A stretch of DNA of 13,090 nucleotides from Lachnospiraceae bacterium (GTDB lineage: Bacteria; Bacillota_A; Clostridia; Lachnospirales; Lachnospiraceae): assembly GCA_024699595.1 (NCBI GenBank), contig JAILPG010000204.1, positions 1 through 13,090 of the forward strand, read 5' to 3'. Shown here piece by piece: positions 1-8,059 of this stretch. The stretch's first letter is position 1. Each line of letters starts with the position of its first letter. The notes beneath the pieces were generated by a model. That model searched no databases. It had not been told where the DNA came from and was given only the letters and a program-made list of their open reading frames with translations. Both the position numbers and the translations under genes were made by a program.

Positions 1-73
1 TGAATGATCACAGAGAAGATCTGCAGGCAGATCCGGGTTAAAGAAACAGACCAATATAAAGGACAGAAAATAT

Positions 74-1852
74 ATGAAGGAATTACAATACCCCTTTGAC
101 AGTCAGTACATCATAAAGAAGAAAAAATCAATAAAGAGAGAATTGCTGTCATCGGATAAGAAGTTCATAGAAAAAAAGATAGCTGTTTTGGGAGGCTCCA
201 CTACTCATGACATCATAAACATAACGGATCTGTTCCTGCTTGATCAGGGAATAAAGGCAGAATTTTATGAGAGCGAATATGCCAAGTTCTGGGAAGACGT
301 GATGTTTGACAACGAAGAGCTTGTAGCATTTAAGCCGGATGTTGTGTATATACATACAAGCAACAGAAACATCAGAAACTACCCTGTCATGGGCATGTCA
401 AAGGAGGATGTGGATTCCTGTCTTAACGCAGATTATGAGTACTTTTTGAAGCTTTGGGAGAAGATAAGGGATACCTATCACTGCCCGATCATTCAGAATA
501 ACTTTGAATATCCGTATTACAGACTGTTGGGTAATGCAGACGCTACGGATATCCACGGAAAGGTACGCTATATAAATACGCTTAACCAAAAGTTTGCGGA
601 TTATACAGAGCAGAATAAAGACTTCTTTATCCAGGATATCAATTATCTGTCTGCCTGTTACGGACTGGATGTATGGTCGGATCCCCTTTACTGGCATATG
701 TACAAATATGCCCTGGCAATAGAGGCTATTCCCACACTCTGCTTTAATCTTAGCAACATCATCAAATCCATATACGGAAAGAATAAAAAGTCGCTGGTGC
801 TTGATCTTGATAATACCCTCTGGGGCGGCATTATCGGCGATGACGGAGTGGAAAATATAGAGATAGGTCAGGAGACCTCAATGGGTCAGGTATATTCGGA
901 GTTCCAGTCCTATATTAAGGAACAGAAGGACATAGGAGTCATCTTAAATATCGCTTCCAAGAATGAACCGGAAAATGCGCTTGCGGGGCTCAATCATCCT
1001 GACAGCGTTCTCACACCCGATGATTTTATCGATATCAAGGCAAACTGGGATCCAAAGAGCAAGAATGTCGAGGAGATCGCAAGAGAACTAAATCTGTTAC
1101 CCGAATCCTTTGTATTTGTGGATGACAATCCGGCCGAAAGGGAGATAGTTGAAAAGAACCTGGGCGTGGCAGCACCTGATATCGGAAGCGTTGAAAACTA
1201 TGTAAGGATCCTCGATCATTCCGGCTTTTTTGAAGTAACAAATCTTTCTGCTGATGATGCAAAAAGAAACGAGATGTACAAGGAAAACATGGAGAGGATG
1301 AAGCTTGAACAGAGCTTTTCCGATTACGGCGATTATTTACGAAGCCTTGAGATGAAGGGAACAATCAAAGGCTTTGAACCGATATATCTTGACAGGATAG
1401 CCCAGCTTACAAATAAGAGCAATCAGTTCAACCTGACCACCAAGAGATATACAAGAGCGGAGATCGAAGAGGTTTCCGATTCGACCGAATATATAGATCT
1501 CTATGGAAGGCTTGTGGATAAATTCGGGGATAACGGAGTGGTATCCGTAGTGATAGGGCATATCGACGGTGATATCCTCAACATGGATCTGTGGCTTATG
1601 AGCTGCAGGGTGTTAAAGAGAGACATGGAATATGCCATGATGGATGAGCTTGTGTCGCAGGCACGTGCAAAAGGCATAAAGACGATAAAGGGATATTTCT
1701 ATCCCACTGCAAAGAATAAGATGGTGACGGAATTCTATAAGTTAATGGGCTTTGATAAGATCTCCGAAGACGCAGAAGGAAACACCGTCTGGGAATTTAA
1801 GGTAACAGACGGTTACACTGATCAGAACAGATATATCAAAGTAAATGAGTGA
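74..1852 (+). CDS. FkbH-like protein (SGNH-like + HAD-IIIC phosphatase-like + GNAT-like domains)
   Basis: This 592-residue protein is cytosolic, with no signal peptide or membrane segment. Residues ~34-230 look like the SGNH-hydrolase-like N-terminal part of FkbH proteins (GGST at 40-43). Residues ~238-375 are a HAD-IIIC domain with motif I DLDNTLWGG (Asp244 and Asp246), motif II around Ser295-Lys296 and the acidic motif VDDNP at 349-353. Residues ~430-590 resemble the GNAT-like C-terminal part, including the LTNKSNQFN stretch. Known FkbH proteins in polyketide pathways load and dephosphorylate a glyceryl unit from 1,3-bisphosphoglycerate onto an acyl carrier protein. Related proteins also occur in surface-polysaccharide clusters. 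AAAGGA at ~58-63, about 10 nt before the ATG, supports this start. No promoter is visible in the 73 nt upstream, so it is probably the last gene of an operon that starts outside the window. Family assignment is firm; the substrate is unknown because the upstream context is missing. Confidence 0.88.
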   Translation: MKELQYPFDSQYIIKKKKSIKRELLSSDKKFIEKKIAVLGGSTTHDIINITDLFLLDQGIKAEFYESEYAKFWEDVMFDNEELVAFKPDVVYIHTSNRNIRNYPVMGMSKEDVDSCLNADYEYFLKLWEKIRDTYHCPIIQNNFEYPYYRLLGNADATDIHGKVRYINTLNQKFADYTEQNKDFFIQDINYLSACYGLDVWSDPLYWHMYKYALAIEAIPTLCFNLSNIIKSIYGKNKKSLVLDLDNTLWGGIIGDDGVENIEIGQETSMGQVYSEFQSYIKEQKDIGVILNIASKNEPENALAGLNHPDSVLTPDDFIDIKANWDPKSKNVEEIARELNLLPESFVFVDDNPAEREIVEKNLGVAAPDIGSVENYVRILDHSGFFEVTNLSADDAKRNEMYKENMERMKLEQSFSDYGDYLRSLEMKGTIKGFEPIYLDRIAQLTNKSNQFNLTTKRYTRAEIEEVSDSTEYIDLYGRLVDKFGDNGVVSVVIGHIDGDILNMDLWLMSCRVLKRDMEYAMMDELVSQARAKGIKTIKGYFYPTAKNKMVTEFYKLMGFDKISEDAEGNTVWEFKVTDGYTDQNRYIKVNE

Positions 1853-1883
1853 CCTGAAAGCCCGGTTTCTCAGGACAGCACTG

Positions 1884-3983
1884 TCATTTCCGGTTTTTCT
1901 TTGCAATAAGCACGGCCGTGGATCTTGAGCCAAGCGTGATGCTTCCCTGATCAGTAAGCTTAACATCCTTCTTTGCAGGTGCATCCTGATAGGCCTCAGC
2001 AGCAAGGAACCATGCAAAGCCGTCAGGAATCTGAGGCAGATTAAAGCAGTGCTCCTCCCAGTGAGCATTTACAGCCACATATATGAAGCAGTCTTCCTTT
2101 GTACCGTATTTTACATGATCTTCGGCAAACATATATGCAAATACCAGAGACGGTGAGCTCTGGTCAAGATCCCAGGCGTTTGTTCCGTGGAAGGAAAGCT
2201 CGGGATAACCCGTGCCGTTATTTCCGTTATCAAAGTACCCTGTCCGAAGAACCGGATGTTCATTTCTGATGCTTATAAGCTTTTTAACATATGAAAACAG
2301 ATCTTTGTTCTTATTAAGAAGGCTCCAGTCAAGCCATGATATCTCACTGTCCTGACAATAGGCGTTGTTGTTGCCCCACTGGGTATTTGCAAACTCATCA
2401 CCGGAAAGAAGCATCGGGATGCCTCTGCTTGTAAAGAGGATCGTGAGCATGTTCTTCATCTGGCGGTACCTAAGAGAGAGGATACCGGGGTCATCAGTAT
2501 CTCCCTCTGCCCCGCAGTTCCAGCTTTCATTGTCATTTGATCCGTCCCTGTTATCCTCGCCGTTATCATAATTGTGCTTTTCGTTGTAGCTTACAAGGTC
2601 GTACAGGGTAAAGCCGTCGTGGCAGGTTATGAAGTTGACTGAAAAACACGAGCCTCTTGAGCCGTACATATCCTCGGATCCGCGTATCCTCCAGAACAGT
2701 TCCGGTCCGCATCCGCCCTCGCCCTTTATAAACTTTCTTAAGCAGTCTCTGTATTTTCCGTTCCATTCATACCATCTGCCCCATGAAGGGAAGCTTCCCA
2801 CCTGATAGAGTCCGCCTGCATCCCAGGCCTCGGCGATCAGAAGGCTCCTTCCGAGTACCGCATCATGGGAAATACTATCAAGAAGCGGCGGGTTCATCAT
2901 AGGAGCTCCGTTTTCGTCTCTTGTCAGTATCGAAGCAAGATCGAACCTGAAGCCGTCAACATGGTAAGCAGTCACCCAGTATCTTAGGCAGTCGATCACC
3001 ATGTTCCTGACAACCGGGTTGTTGCAGTTCATGGTATTTCCACAGCCGCTGAAATTGTAGTAGTATCCTTCGGGTGTCAGCAGATAGTAGGTGCGGTTGT
3101 CGATCCCTCTGTATGATATGTAGGGTCCGTTCTCGTTGCCTTCTGCGGTATGGTTGAATACGACGTCAAGGATCACCTCTATGCCGTTTTTGTGAAGGGT
3201 CCTTACAAGGTTCTTAAACTCATCCGCCTGCATGCCAAAGCGTGCGGATGCAGCATAGCCTGCCTTTGGGGCAAAGAAGGCTACCGTTGAATAGCCCCAG
3301 TAATTAAAAAGAGTTTTGTCGTTTACGACTCTTGAGTTTTCAAATTCATCAAATTCAAATACGGGAAGCAGCTCTAAGCAGTTAACGCCAAGCTCCTTAA
3401 GATAGGGGATCTTATCGATGATGCCGTTATAGGTACCCTTATGCCTTACGCCGCTGTTTTCATTTCTGGTAAAAGATCTTACATGCATTTCATAGATGGT
3501 AAGATCGGAAGATCTGTATTCAAGCGGCTTGTCGCCTTCCCAGTCATAATCCTCGGCTATTATCTGTCCTCTGTACTGGAAGGGTGCGAAGGGATCATGC
3601 TCCCTGCCCCATACACAGCGGCCCGATACGGACTTTGCATAGGGATCAAGGAGTACTCTGTTCTTATCAAATAAAAGACCGCGCCCCGGATCATAGGGAC
3701 CGTCGAATTTATAACCGTATTCGGTGGTTTCCGTATTTATGTCATATACCATCATCGTATATACATCTCCTATACGGAACTCATCGGGAAACGGGATCTC
3801 TAAAAAGGGCTCATCCTGACCGTGATGATACAGTACAAGGGTACATCCGGTGGCCTCTTTGGAATAGATGCTGAAATTGACCGCTCCGCTGGCATCAAGA
3901 GTGGCTCCAAAGGGAAAAACCCTGCCTATGCGGTATTTATAGCCCTGAATCTCATTGGTGGGGAAGGTGTCTATCAGTCTCAT
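1884..3983 (-). CDS. glgX: Glycogen debranching enzyme GlgX (GH13 isoamylase type)
   Basis: A 699-residue alpha-1,6-glucosidase that removes branches from glycogen or limit dextrin in the cytoplasm. An N-terminal CBM48-like beta-sandwich (about residues 20-110) precedes the GH13 barrel. The four conserved GH13 regions are visible: DVVFNH (residues ~273-278), GFRFDLA with nucleophile Asp348, AEAWD with acid/base Glu385, and CHD with stabiliser Asp456. The length fits GlgX/TreX. The frame extends upstream to an ATG at 4013, but that codon has no ribosome binding site. The ATG at 3983 has AAAGGACAGG just upstream, close to the site used by the 74-1852 gene, so I chose it. The gene stands alone, converging on the gene at 74-1852 with a 31-bp gap, and no other glycogen gene is nearby. 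The protein ends in a beta-rich C-terminal domain typical of the family. All catalytic residues are present, so it should be active. Confidence 0.95.
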   Translation of the reverse strand: MRLIDTFPTNEIQGYKYRIGRVFPFGATLDASGAVNFSIYSKEATGCTLVLYHHGQDEPFLEIPFPDEFRIGDVYTMMVYDINTETTEYGYKFDGPYDPGRGLLFDKNRVLLDPYAKSVSGRCVWGREHDPFAPFQYRGQIIAEDYDWEGDKPLEYRSSDLTIYEMHVRSFTRNENSGVRHKGTYNGIIDKIPYLKELGVNCLELLPVFEFDEFENSRVVNDKTLFNYWGYSTVAFFAPKAGYAASARFGMQADEFKNLVRTLHKNGIEVILDVVFNHTAEGNENGPYISYRGIDNRTYYLLTPEGYYYNFSGCGNTMNCNNPVVRNMVIDCLRYWVTAYHVDGFRFDLASILTRDENGAPMMNPPLLDSISHDAVLGRSLLIAEAWDAGGLYQVGSFPSWGRWYEWNGKYRDCLRKFIKGEGGCGPELFWRIRGSEDMYGSRGSCFSVNFITCHDGFTLYDLVSYNEKHNYDNGEDNRDGSNDNESWNCGAEGDTDDPGILSLRYRQMKNMLTILFTSRGIPMLLSGDEFANTQWGNNNAYCQDSEISWLDWSLLNKNKDLFSYVKKLISIRNEHPVLRTGYFDNGNNGTGYPELSFHGTNAWDLDQSSPSLVFAYMFAEDHVKYGTKEDCFIYVAVNAHWEEHCFNLPQIPDGFAWFLAAEAYQDAPAKKDVKLTDQGSITLGSRSTAVLIAKKNRK

Positions 3984-4029
3984 GGGTATACCCTGTCCTT
4001 TCTGAAAATGCATTGGATACTACTCTGTC

Positions 4030-4043
4030 ATTGTATCATATCA
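4030..4043 (-). promoter_or_regulatory. Putative extended -10 promoter for the debranching enzyme gene
   Basis: Reading leftward, TGATATGAT (about 4043 down to 4035) is an extended -10 element (TGn plus TATGAT), with an overlapping TACAAT just downstream. No good -35 hexamer lies at the right distance, which is common for extended -10 promoters. Transcription would start near 4023-4028 and leave a leader of about 40-45 nt before the ATG at 3983. This is a pattern match only. Confidence 0.4.
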
Positions 4044-4110
4044 GTGGGCCTATTTGGCTAAATCTGAAAGAATTGCCAGATGACTGTTCATCAGATCGTT
4101 TGCCGGCAGT

Positions 4111-4139
4111 TTGACAAAGAGGTATCGCTCTAGTATAAT
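4111..4139 (+). promoter_or_regulatory. Consensus vegetative promoter of the tRNA-Ser gene
   Basis: TTGACA (4111-4116) and TATAAT (4134-4139) are exact consensus hexamers with a 17-bp spacer. The predicted start point is ~4146, 36 nt upstream of the mature tRNA 5' end, so RNase P would trim a short leader. An imperfect inverted repeat (ATCATC at 4138-4143 and GATGAT at 4156-4161) spans the start site. Confidence 0.88.
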
Positions 4140-4181
4140 CATCAGTGCTGATTACGATGATCAGTATATGTTCAGGCAATT

Positions 4182-4269
4182 GGAGAAATACTCAAGAGGC
4201 TGAAGAGGCGCCCCTGCTAAGGGTGTAGGTCGTTAACGCGGCGCGAGGGTTCAAATCCCTCTTTCTCCG
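4182..4269 (+). tRNA. tRNA-Ser (anticodon GCU)
   Basis: The full cloverleaf can be drawn by eye. The acceptor stem is GGAGAAA (4182-4188) with TTTCTCC (4262-4268) and discriminator G4269. The D stem is CTC/GAG (4191-4193, 4205-4207). The anticodon stem is 4209-4213 with 4221-4225, and the 7-nt loop CTGCTAA places anticodon GCT at 4216-4218. The T stem is GAGGG/CCCTC around loop TTCAAAT (4250-4256). The ~19-nt variable arm (4226-4244) marks a class II tRNA, as expected for serine. The 3' CCA is not encoded and must be added after transcription. It reads AGC and AGU codons. It has its own promoter and terminator, so it appears to be a single-gene unit. Confidence 0.96.
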
Positions 4270-4270
4270 T

Positions 4271-4299
4271 AAAAAAGCTCCCGGAAAGGGAGCTTTTTT
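4271..4299 (+). terminator. Rho-independent terminator of the tRNA-Ser gene
   Basis: A perfect 12-bp hairpin pairs AAAAAAGCTCCC (4271-4282) with GGGAGCTTTTTT (4288-4299) around loop GGAAA. It starts two bases after the tRNA. The A-tract and T-tract flank a GC core, so it could act in either direction, although there is no minus-strand gene on its right side to stop. Confidence 0.93.
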
Positions 4300-4306
4300 G
4301 TGTCAT

Positions 4307-4335
4307 TTGCCGATTGCATGAAATGGCGGTAGAAT
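4307..4335 (+). promoter_or_regulatory. Promoter of the five-gene envelope operon
   Basis: TTGCCG (4307-4312) and TAGAAT (4330-4335) are separated by exactly 17 bp, immediately after the tRNA terminator. The predicted start near 4342 gives a leader of about 30 nt to the ATG at 4372. No operator, riboswitch or long leader structure fits in this short gap, so any regulation would act at the promoter itself. Confidence 0.65.
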
Positions 4336-4371
4336 AGAGATAAGTTTGCCAGAGCAGAATTGAAGGTAACC

Positions 4372-7008
4372 ATGGAAACAGGCACAGGTAAGACCAAACA
4401 GATAACCGGCAATCTGTTAGCATTTGTGATCCCTATTGTCATTATGACAGGGATCTGCTTTAAGTACGGATTCTATCCGTTTGGTGACAAATCCATACTG
4501 ATGGCTGACATGAGGTACCAATTTGTCGATTACTACGGGTATCTCAAGCAGATCGTTTTTGGAAACGATGATATTTTCTATACTTTTTCAAAGACCTTCG
4601 GCGGGGACATGGCAGGGCTTTTGGCTTATTACTGCAATGCTCCTTTTGTTCTTCTGCTTGCATTTGTTCAAAACGCAGATCTTCCCGGTGCGATCCTCAT
4701 CATTATGATCTTAATGTTAGGGTTTTCATCTCTTAACTTTAATATCCTGTTAAACCATACCTTCGGGGTGAGATGGGGATCCGTGATCTTTTCGGTAGCT
4801 TATGCCTTTATCGGCTATCTGATGGGGTATTTCAACTGCACCCAGTATTTCTTTAATATAATGCTCCTTCCTCTTATGGTCCTTGGCATCATAAAGACCA
4901 TCAAAGAGAAACAGGTCAGCTTCTTATATATCCTGATACTTGCACTCTCAATCTTTTCCAATTATTACATAGGCTATATGGAGTGCCTGTTCTCGGCACT
5001 GTTCTTTGCATATTATTTCCTGTCTGAATACCAGTCTCTTGAAGAGATAAAAGAAAACGTAAGGACCGTCGTCATCTATGCATGTACCTCAGTACTCGGT
5101 GTACTGATATCTACGGTCAGCCTGTTATGTGCCGTTTTTTCCCTTCGGGGACAGAAGAACATACACAGCTTTATCCCGGCGCTTAACTTCAATGTGGCCG
5201 ATTTTTTCTCCGGACTCTATACAGGTGCTTTTCACGGGAATGTATCGGACGGCCTGCCGCTTATCTATTGCGGAATCCTTTCGACTGCGCTTTCGATCCT
5301 GTATTTCTTTAATAAGAAGATAAAGACCAGGGAAAAAATATATGCAGCAGCAGTTCTGTTTATACTGCTTATGAGTTTCCTGATCGAAGGCTTTATGGTC
5401 ATCTGGCACGGATTTGCCTATCCTATAGGCTTTCCGTACAGGAATTCATTCCTGTTTTCATTTTTCCTGATCTTTATCGCCTACAAGTGTTTCATTAACA
5501 TTTTCGAGGGCGTGACTTTGCGTGATCTGATCATAGTATTCTCGATCTTTTTCCTGTATTCGGTCTATCTGATCCTAAGCAACAATGCATATGCCGGAAG
5601 GCATCAGATAATCTTTACCATGGTCCTGTTATGCGCTGTTCTTGTGACAGTCCGCTTCTGCAGGGAGGGAAAACAGTACATGATGCCGCTCATCATAGGC
5701 CTCTTGGTGATAGGATGCGCAGATGCCGGTCTGAACGCATATTATTCCATAGGATCATATTTCCCGGAGCTCTACAGTTCGGATGACAATGATCTTGCAA
5801 AATTTCAGGATTATGTCACGGAAACAGAGGATCTTCTTTCAATGATCGATGAACACGATCAGGGACTTTTCAGGATCGAAAAGCTCTACAGAAGGTCCAA
5901 CAATGATGCTATGCTGTTTGGATACAACGGACTGTCCCATTTCAGTTCCTGCGAGACAAGGGAGCCAAAGGCCTTCTTAGGTACTCTGGGGTTCAGGGAT
6001 AATGACAACTGGGCCTATTACGGGGTCGGGAGTACCACCTTTGCCGATTCATTCATGGGTGTTAAATACCTGCTCTCACAGTTTGACAGTACCGCAAAGC
6101 CCTATCCCGGGGCCGGAAATGCCCACGATAAATATATATATGAGAATCCCTATGCACTGGGCTTTGGCTTTGTAATGGGAAGTGATGCGGACAGGCTCTC
6201 CCTTAAGCACAGCGGTGATCTGTTTGAATATCAGAATGATATAGCGGGATCATTTTATCCGGCTGACCATAAGAACAGACAGAAGATATTCAGGCCGGTA
6301 AAGAACGTAAAGATGAGGCTTGAAAACGTAAAGAGACAGTACGGTCATTTTACCAGGGTAAACAGCGACAGGGATGCCTATGTGGAATTCAGCTTTACCG
6401 CGGAAAACGGTGATTTTATCTACATGCATCTTGATGCGGACTCCACCCAGAACACAAGGACTGTGATCAACGATCTTGAAAAGGAGCCCTATTTTACCGA
6501 GTACGGCTGGTCAGTAAGAGAGGTCGGATATTACGAGCCCGGAGAGAGGGTCAATGTAAGGCTGTATCTTGAACAGGACGAGATCACCCTGTACGATCAG
6601 GTCTTTTACTATGAGGACATCACGGCTCTGTCACAATGGTATGAAGAGGCCATGTCTTCGCCTGTAAGTACCGAAAAGATCAAAAGCTCACATCTTGCGG
6701 GATCGGCAGATGTGTCTATGGATGAAGGTTTTCTGGTCTTCTCCATACCCTATGATGAGTGCTGGAAGGTATACCTTGACGGGGAGAAAAAAGAGACCGT
6801 CAAGATTATGGACGGTCTGCTTGCAGTAAGGATAACAGGCGGCAAACATACATTTGAACTCAAATACATGCCCAAGGGCATAGTCGTTGGAACTCCGGTC
6901 TCTGTGCTTGCTCTTCTTGTAACGGTCATTCTGTTTGTGACCGAAAGAAGAAAGAAGACTGTGCCCGGACCTAAAAAAGACGATCCGATAGATCAGCCCA
7001 ATTTGTAA
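4372..7008 (+). CDS. YfhO-family integral membrane glycosyltransferase (GT-C fold)
   Basis: This is a membrane protein of 878 residues (882 if the in-frame ATG at 4360 is used). GAAGG sits 5 nt before the ATG at 4372 and nothing comparable precedes 4360, so I prefer 4372. Hydrophobic segments fill about residues 15-455. A long hydrophilic, presumably extracytoplasmic domain follows (~455-845), then a last membrane segment (~850-870). The first outer loop carries the family pattern MADMRYQ ... YTFSKTFGG ... AYYCNAPF. Its acidic residue (about Asp46) sits where GT-C enzymes place a catalytic Asp/Glu. In Bacillus subtilis and Listeria, YfhO-type proteins transfer a sugar from an undecaprenyl-phosphate carrier to lipoteichoic acid outside the cell. 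The matching donor-forming enzyme is the next gene here. The acceptor in this organism is not known. Family assignment is strong; the exact role is inferred. Confidence 0.9.
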   Translation: METGTGKTKQITGNLLAFVIPIVIMTGICFKYGFYPFGDKSILMADMRYQFVDYYGYLKQIVFGNDDIFYTFSKTFGGDMAGLLAYYCNAPFVLLLAFVQNADLPGAILIIMILMLGFSSLNFNILLNHTFGVRWGSVIFSVAYAFIGYLMGYFNCTQYFFNIMLLPLMVLGIIKTIKEKQVSFLYILILALSIFSNYYIGYMECLFSALFFAYYFLSEYQSLEEIKENVRTVVIYACTSVLGVLISTVSLLCAVFSLRGQKNIHSFIPALNFNVADFFSGLYTGAFHGNVSDGLPLIYCGILSTALSILYFFNKKIKTREKIYAAAVLFILLMSFLIEGFMVIWHGFAYPIGFPYRNSFLFSFFLIFIAYKCFINIFEGVTLRDLIIVFSIFFLYSVYLILSNNAYAGRHQIIFTMVLLCAVLVTVRFCREGKQYMMPLIIGLLVIGCADAGLNAYYSIGSYFPELYSSDDNDLAKFQDYVTETEDLLSMIDEHDQGLFRIEKLYRRSNNDAMLFGYNGLSHFSSCETREPKAFLGTLGFRDNDNWAYYGVGSTTFADSFMGVKYLLSQFDSTAKPYPGAGNAHDKYIYENPYALGFGFVMGSDADRLSLKHSGDLFEYQNDIAGSFYPADHKNRQKIFRPVKNVKMRLENVKRQYGHFTRVNSDRDAYVEFSFTAENGDFIYMHLDADSTQNTRTVINDLEKEPYFTEYGWSVREVGYYEPGERVNVRLYLEQDEITLYDQVFYYEDITALSQWYEEAMSSPVSTEKIKSSHLAGSADVSMDEGFLVFSIPYDECWKVYLDGEKKETVKIMDGLLAVRITGGKHTFELKYMPKGIVVGTPVSVLALLVTVILFVTERRKKTVPGPKKDDPIDQPNL

Positions 7009-7031
7009 ATAAATACCCCGTATGCTATACT
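7003..7031 (+). promoter_or_regulatory. Possible internal promoter before the family 2 glycosyltransferase gene
   Basis: TTGTAA (7003-7008, overlapping the stop codon of the preceding gene) and TATACT (7026-7031) are 17 bp apart. They lie in an 88-nt gap, the largest within the operon. It could give the last four genes expression independent of the first. This is a pattern match; read-through from the upstream promoter is equally likely because no terminator is seen in the gap. Confidence 0.4.
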
Positions 7032-7096
7032 TTCTATGTTTTATGATGACAGATATGGCCTATAAGATAGTATGAAAAACAACGGGCAGGAAATAC

Positions 7097-8059
7097 ATGG
7101 AGCGTACCAGGATGGAAAAATACGATGATTACAAACTGTCGATAGTGGTTCCCGTATATAACGAGGAAAACGGAATAGAGCCGTTCCTTGAGAGAACCGA
7201 GAAGGTAATGGAAGAGCTTTCGTGTGATTACGAGATCATCTTCAGCCTCGATCCTTCTACCGACGATACTTATGAAGTGATCAAGCGCAACATGAAGCGC
7301 AATAAGAATATCAAGCTCATCACCATGAGCAGGAGATTCCGCCAGGCAGCAGCCACAATGGCAGGAGTATTAAACTGCGAAGGTGATATCTGCGTGGTAA
7401 TAGATGTTGATCTGCAGGATCCTCCGGAGGTTATACCGGAGCTTGTGGAAAAATGGAAGGAAGGCTACGATGTGGTCTATGCCCAGAGGATCGACAGACA
7501 GGGCGAGACAAAGATCAGAAAGCTTATCGATCTTACGGCCTACAGGGTCATCAATTTCTTATCATCAGTTGAGATCCCTGTTGATACGGCTGACTTCAGG
7601 CTCATAAACCGAAAGGTCATAGAAGAACTCAGAAAGATGCCTGAGACTAACATGTTCTTCAGGGGAATGGTTTCCTATATCGGATTTAAGCAGACTGCCG
7701 TGAGATATCACAGGGAGGCGAGAGCCGAGGATGAGAGCAAGTATAACCGCCTGTGGGGCGAGTTCAGGATGGGCTTTCACGGAATATTCTGCTTTTCGTC
7801 AAAGCCTCTTGAATATGTGACTTTCCTCGGAGCATTTATTACCGGAATAGGCACGCTCCTTTCTCTTATCTGGTTCATACAGAAGAAGATCCTAAAGGCA
7901 AAGGAAACGATAGTATCCGGAACAGCAGCGCTTATATGGTTCATCGGCGGGATCCAGGTCTTTGTATCGGGCCTTTTGGGCGAATATGTGACCAGGATTT
8001 ATGATGACGTAAAAGGCAGACAGAGATTTATCATAGATGAGTTTGACAAGAATGAATAA
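7097..8059 (+). CDS. CsbB/GtrB-type polyprenyl-phosphate glycosyltransferase (GT2)
   Basis: A 320-residue GT-A fold family 2 enzyme that should transfer a sugar from a nucleotide sugar to undecaprenyl phosphate at the inner face of the membrane. Visible motifs are SIVVPVYNEE (15-24), DPSTDDT (52-58, in place of the more usual DGSxDxT), the metal-binding DVDLQDPPE (103-111), Arg134 and Arg141 in the active-site loop, and DTADFRLI (163-170). Two C-terminal membrane segments lie at about 241-262 and 274-294. They are followed by GEYVTRIYDDVKGR, the typical tail of this subfamily. AGGA 5 nt before the ATG at 7097 supports the start. It follows the YfhO-type gene, as csbB and yfhO are linked in Bacillus, so the two probably form a donor/transferase pair. 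The identity of the sugar cannot be read from the sequence. Confidence 0.93.
   Translation: MERTRMEKYDDYKLSIVVPVYNEENGIEPFLERTEKVMEELSCDYEIIFSLDPSTDDTYEVIKRNMKRNKNIKLITMSRRFRQAAATMAGVLNCEGDICVVIDVDLQDPPEVIPELVEKWKEGYDVVYAQRIDRQGETKIRKLIDLTAYRVINFLSSVEIPVDTADFRLINRKVIEELRKMPETNMFFRGMVSYIGFKQTAVRYHREARAEDESKYNRLWGEFRMGFHGIFCFSSKPLEYVTFLGAFITGIGTLLSLIWFIQKKILKAKETIVSGTAALIWFIGGIQVFVSGLLGEYVTRIYDDVKGRQRFIIDEFDKNE

Noticed and set aside
1..41. Possible C-terminal tail of an upstream gene: an open frame of 12 codons from position 3 ending in TAA at 39-41.
   Set aside because: It would fit an operon with the FkbH-like gene, but 12 codons carry no recognisable signature and the other frames also contain short open stretches.
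1035..1364. Minus-strand open frame of 109 codons inside the FkbH-like gene, and similar antisense frames elsewhere.
   Set aside because: They are shadows of clearly conserved coding genes, with low-complexity or Ser/Arg/Pro-rich translations and no supporting start sites.
1853..1885. Inverted repeat CCTGA/TCAGG and the small palindrome GACAGCACTGTC between the two convergent genes, as a shared terminator.
   Set aside because: The stems are short (5 bp) and no T-run follows on either strand, so a terminator call is not supported.
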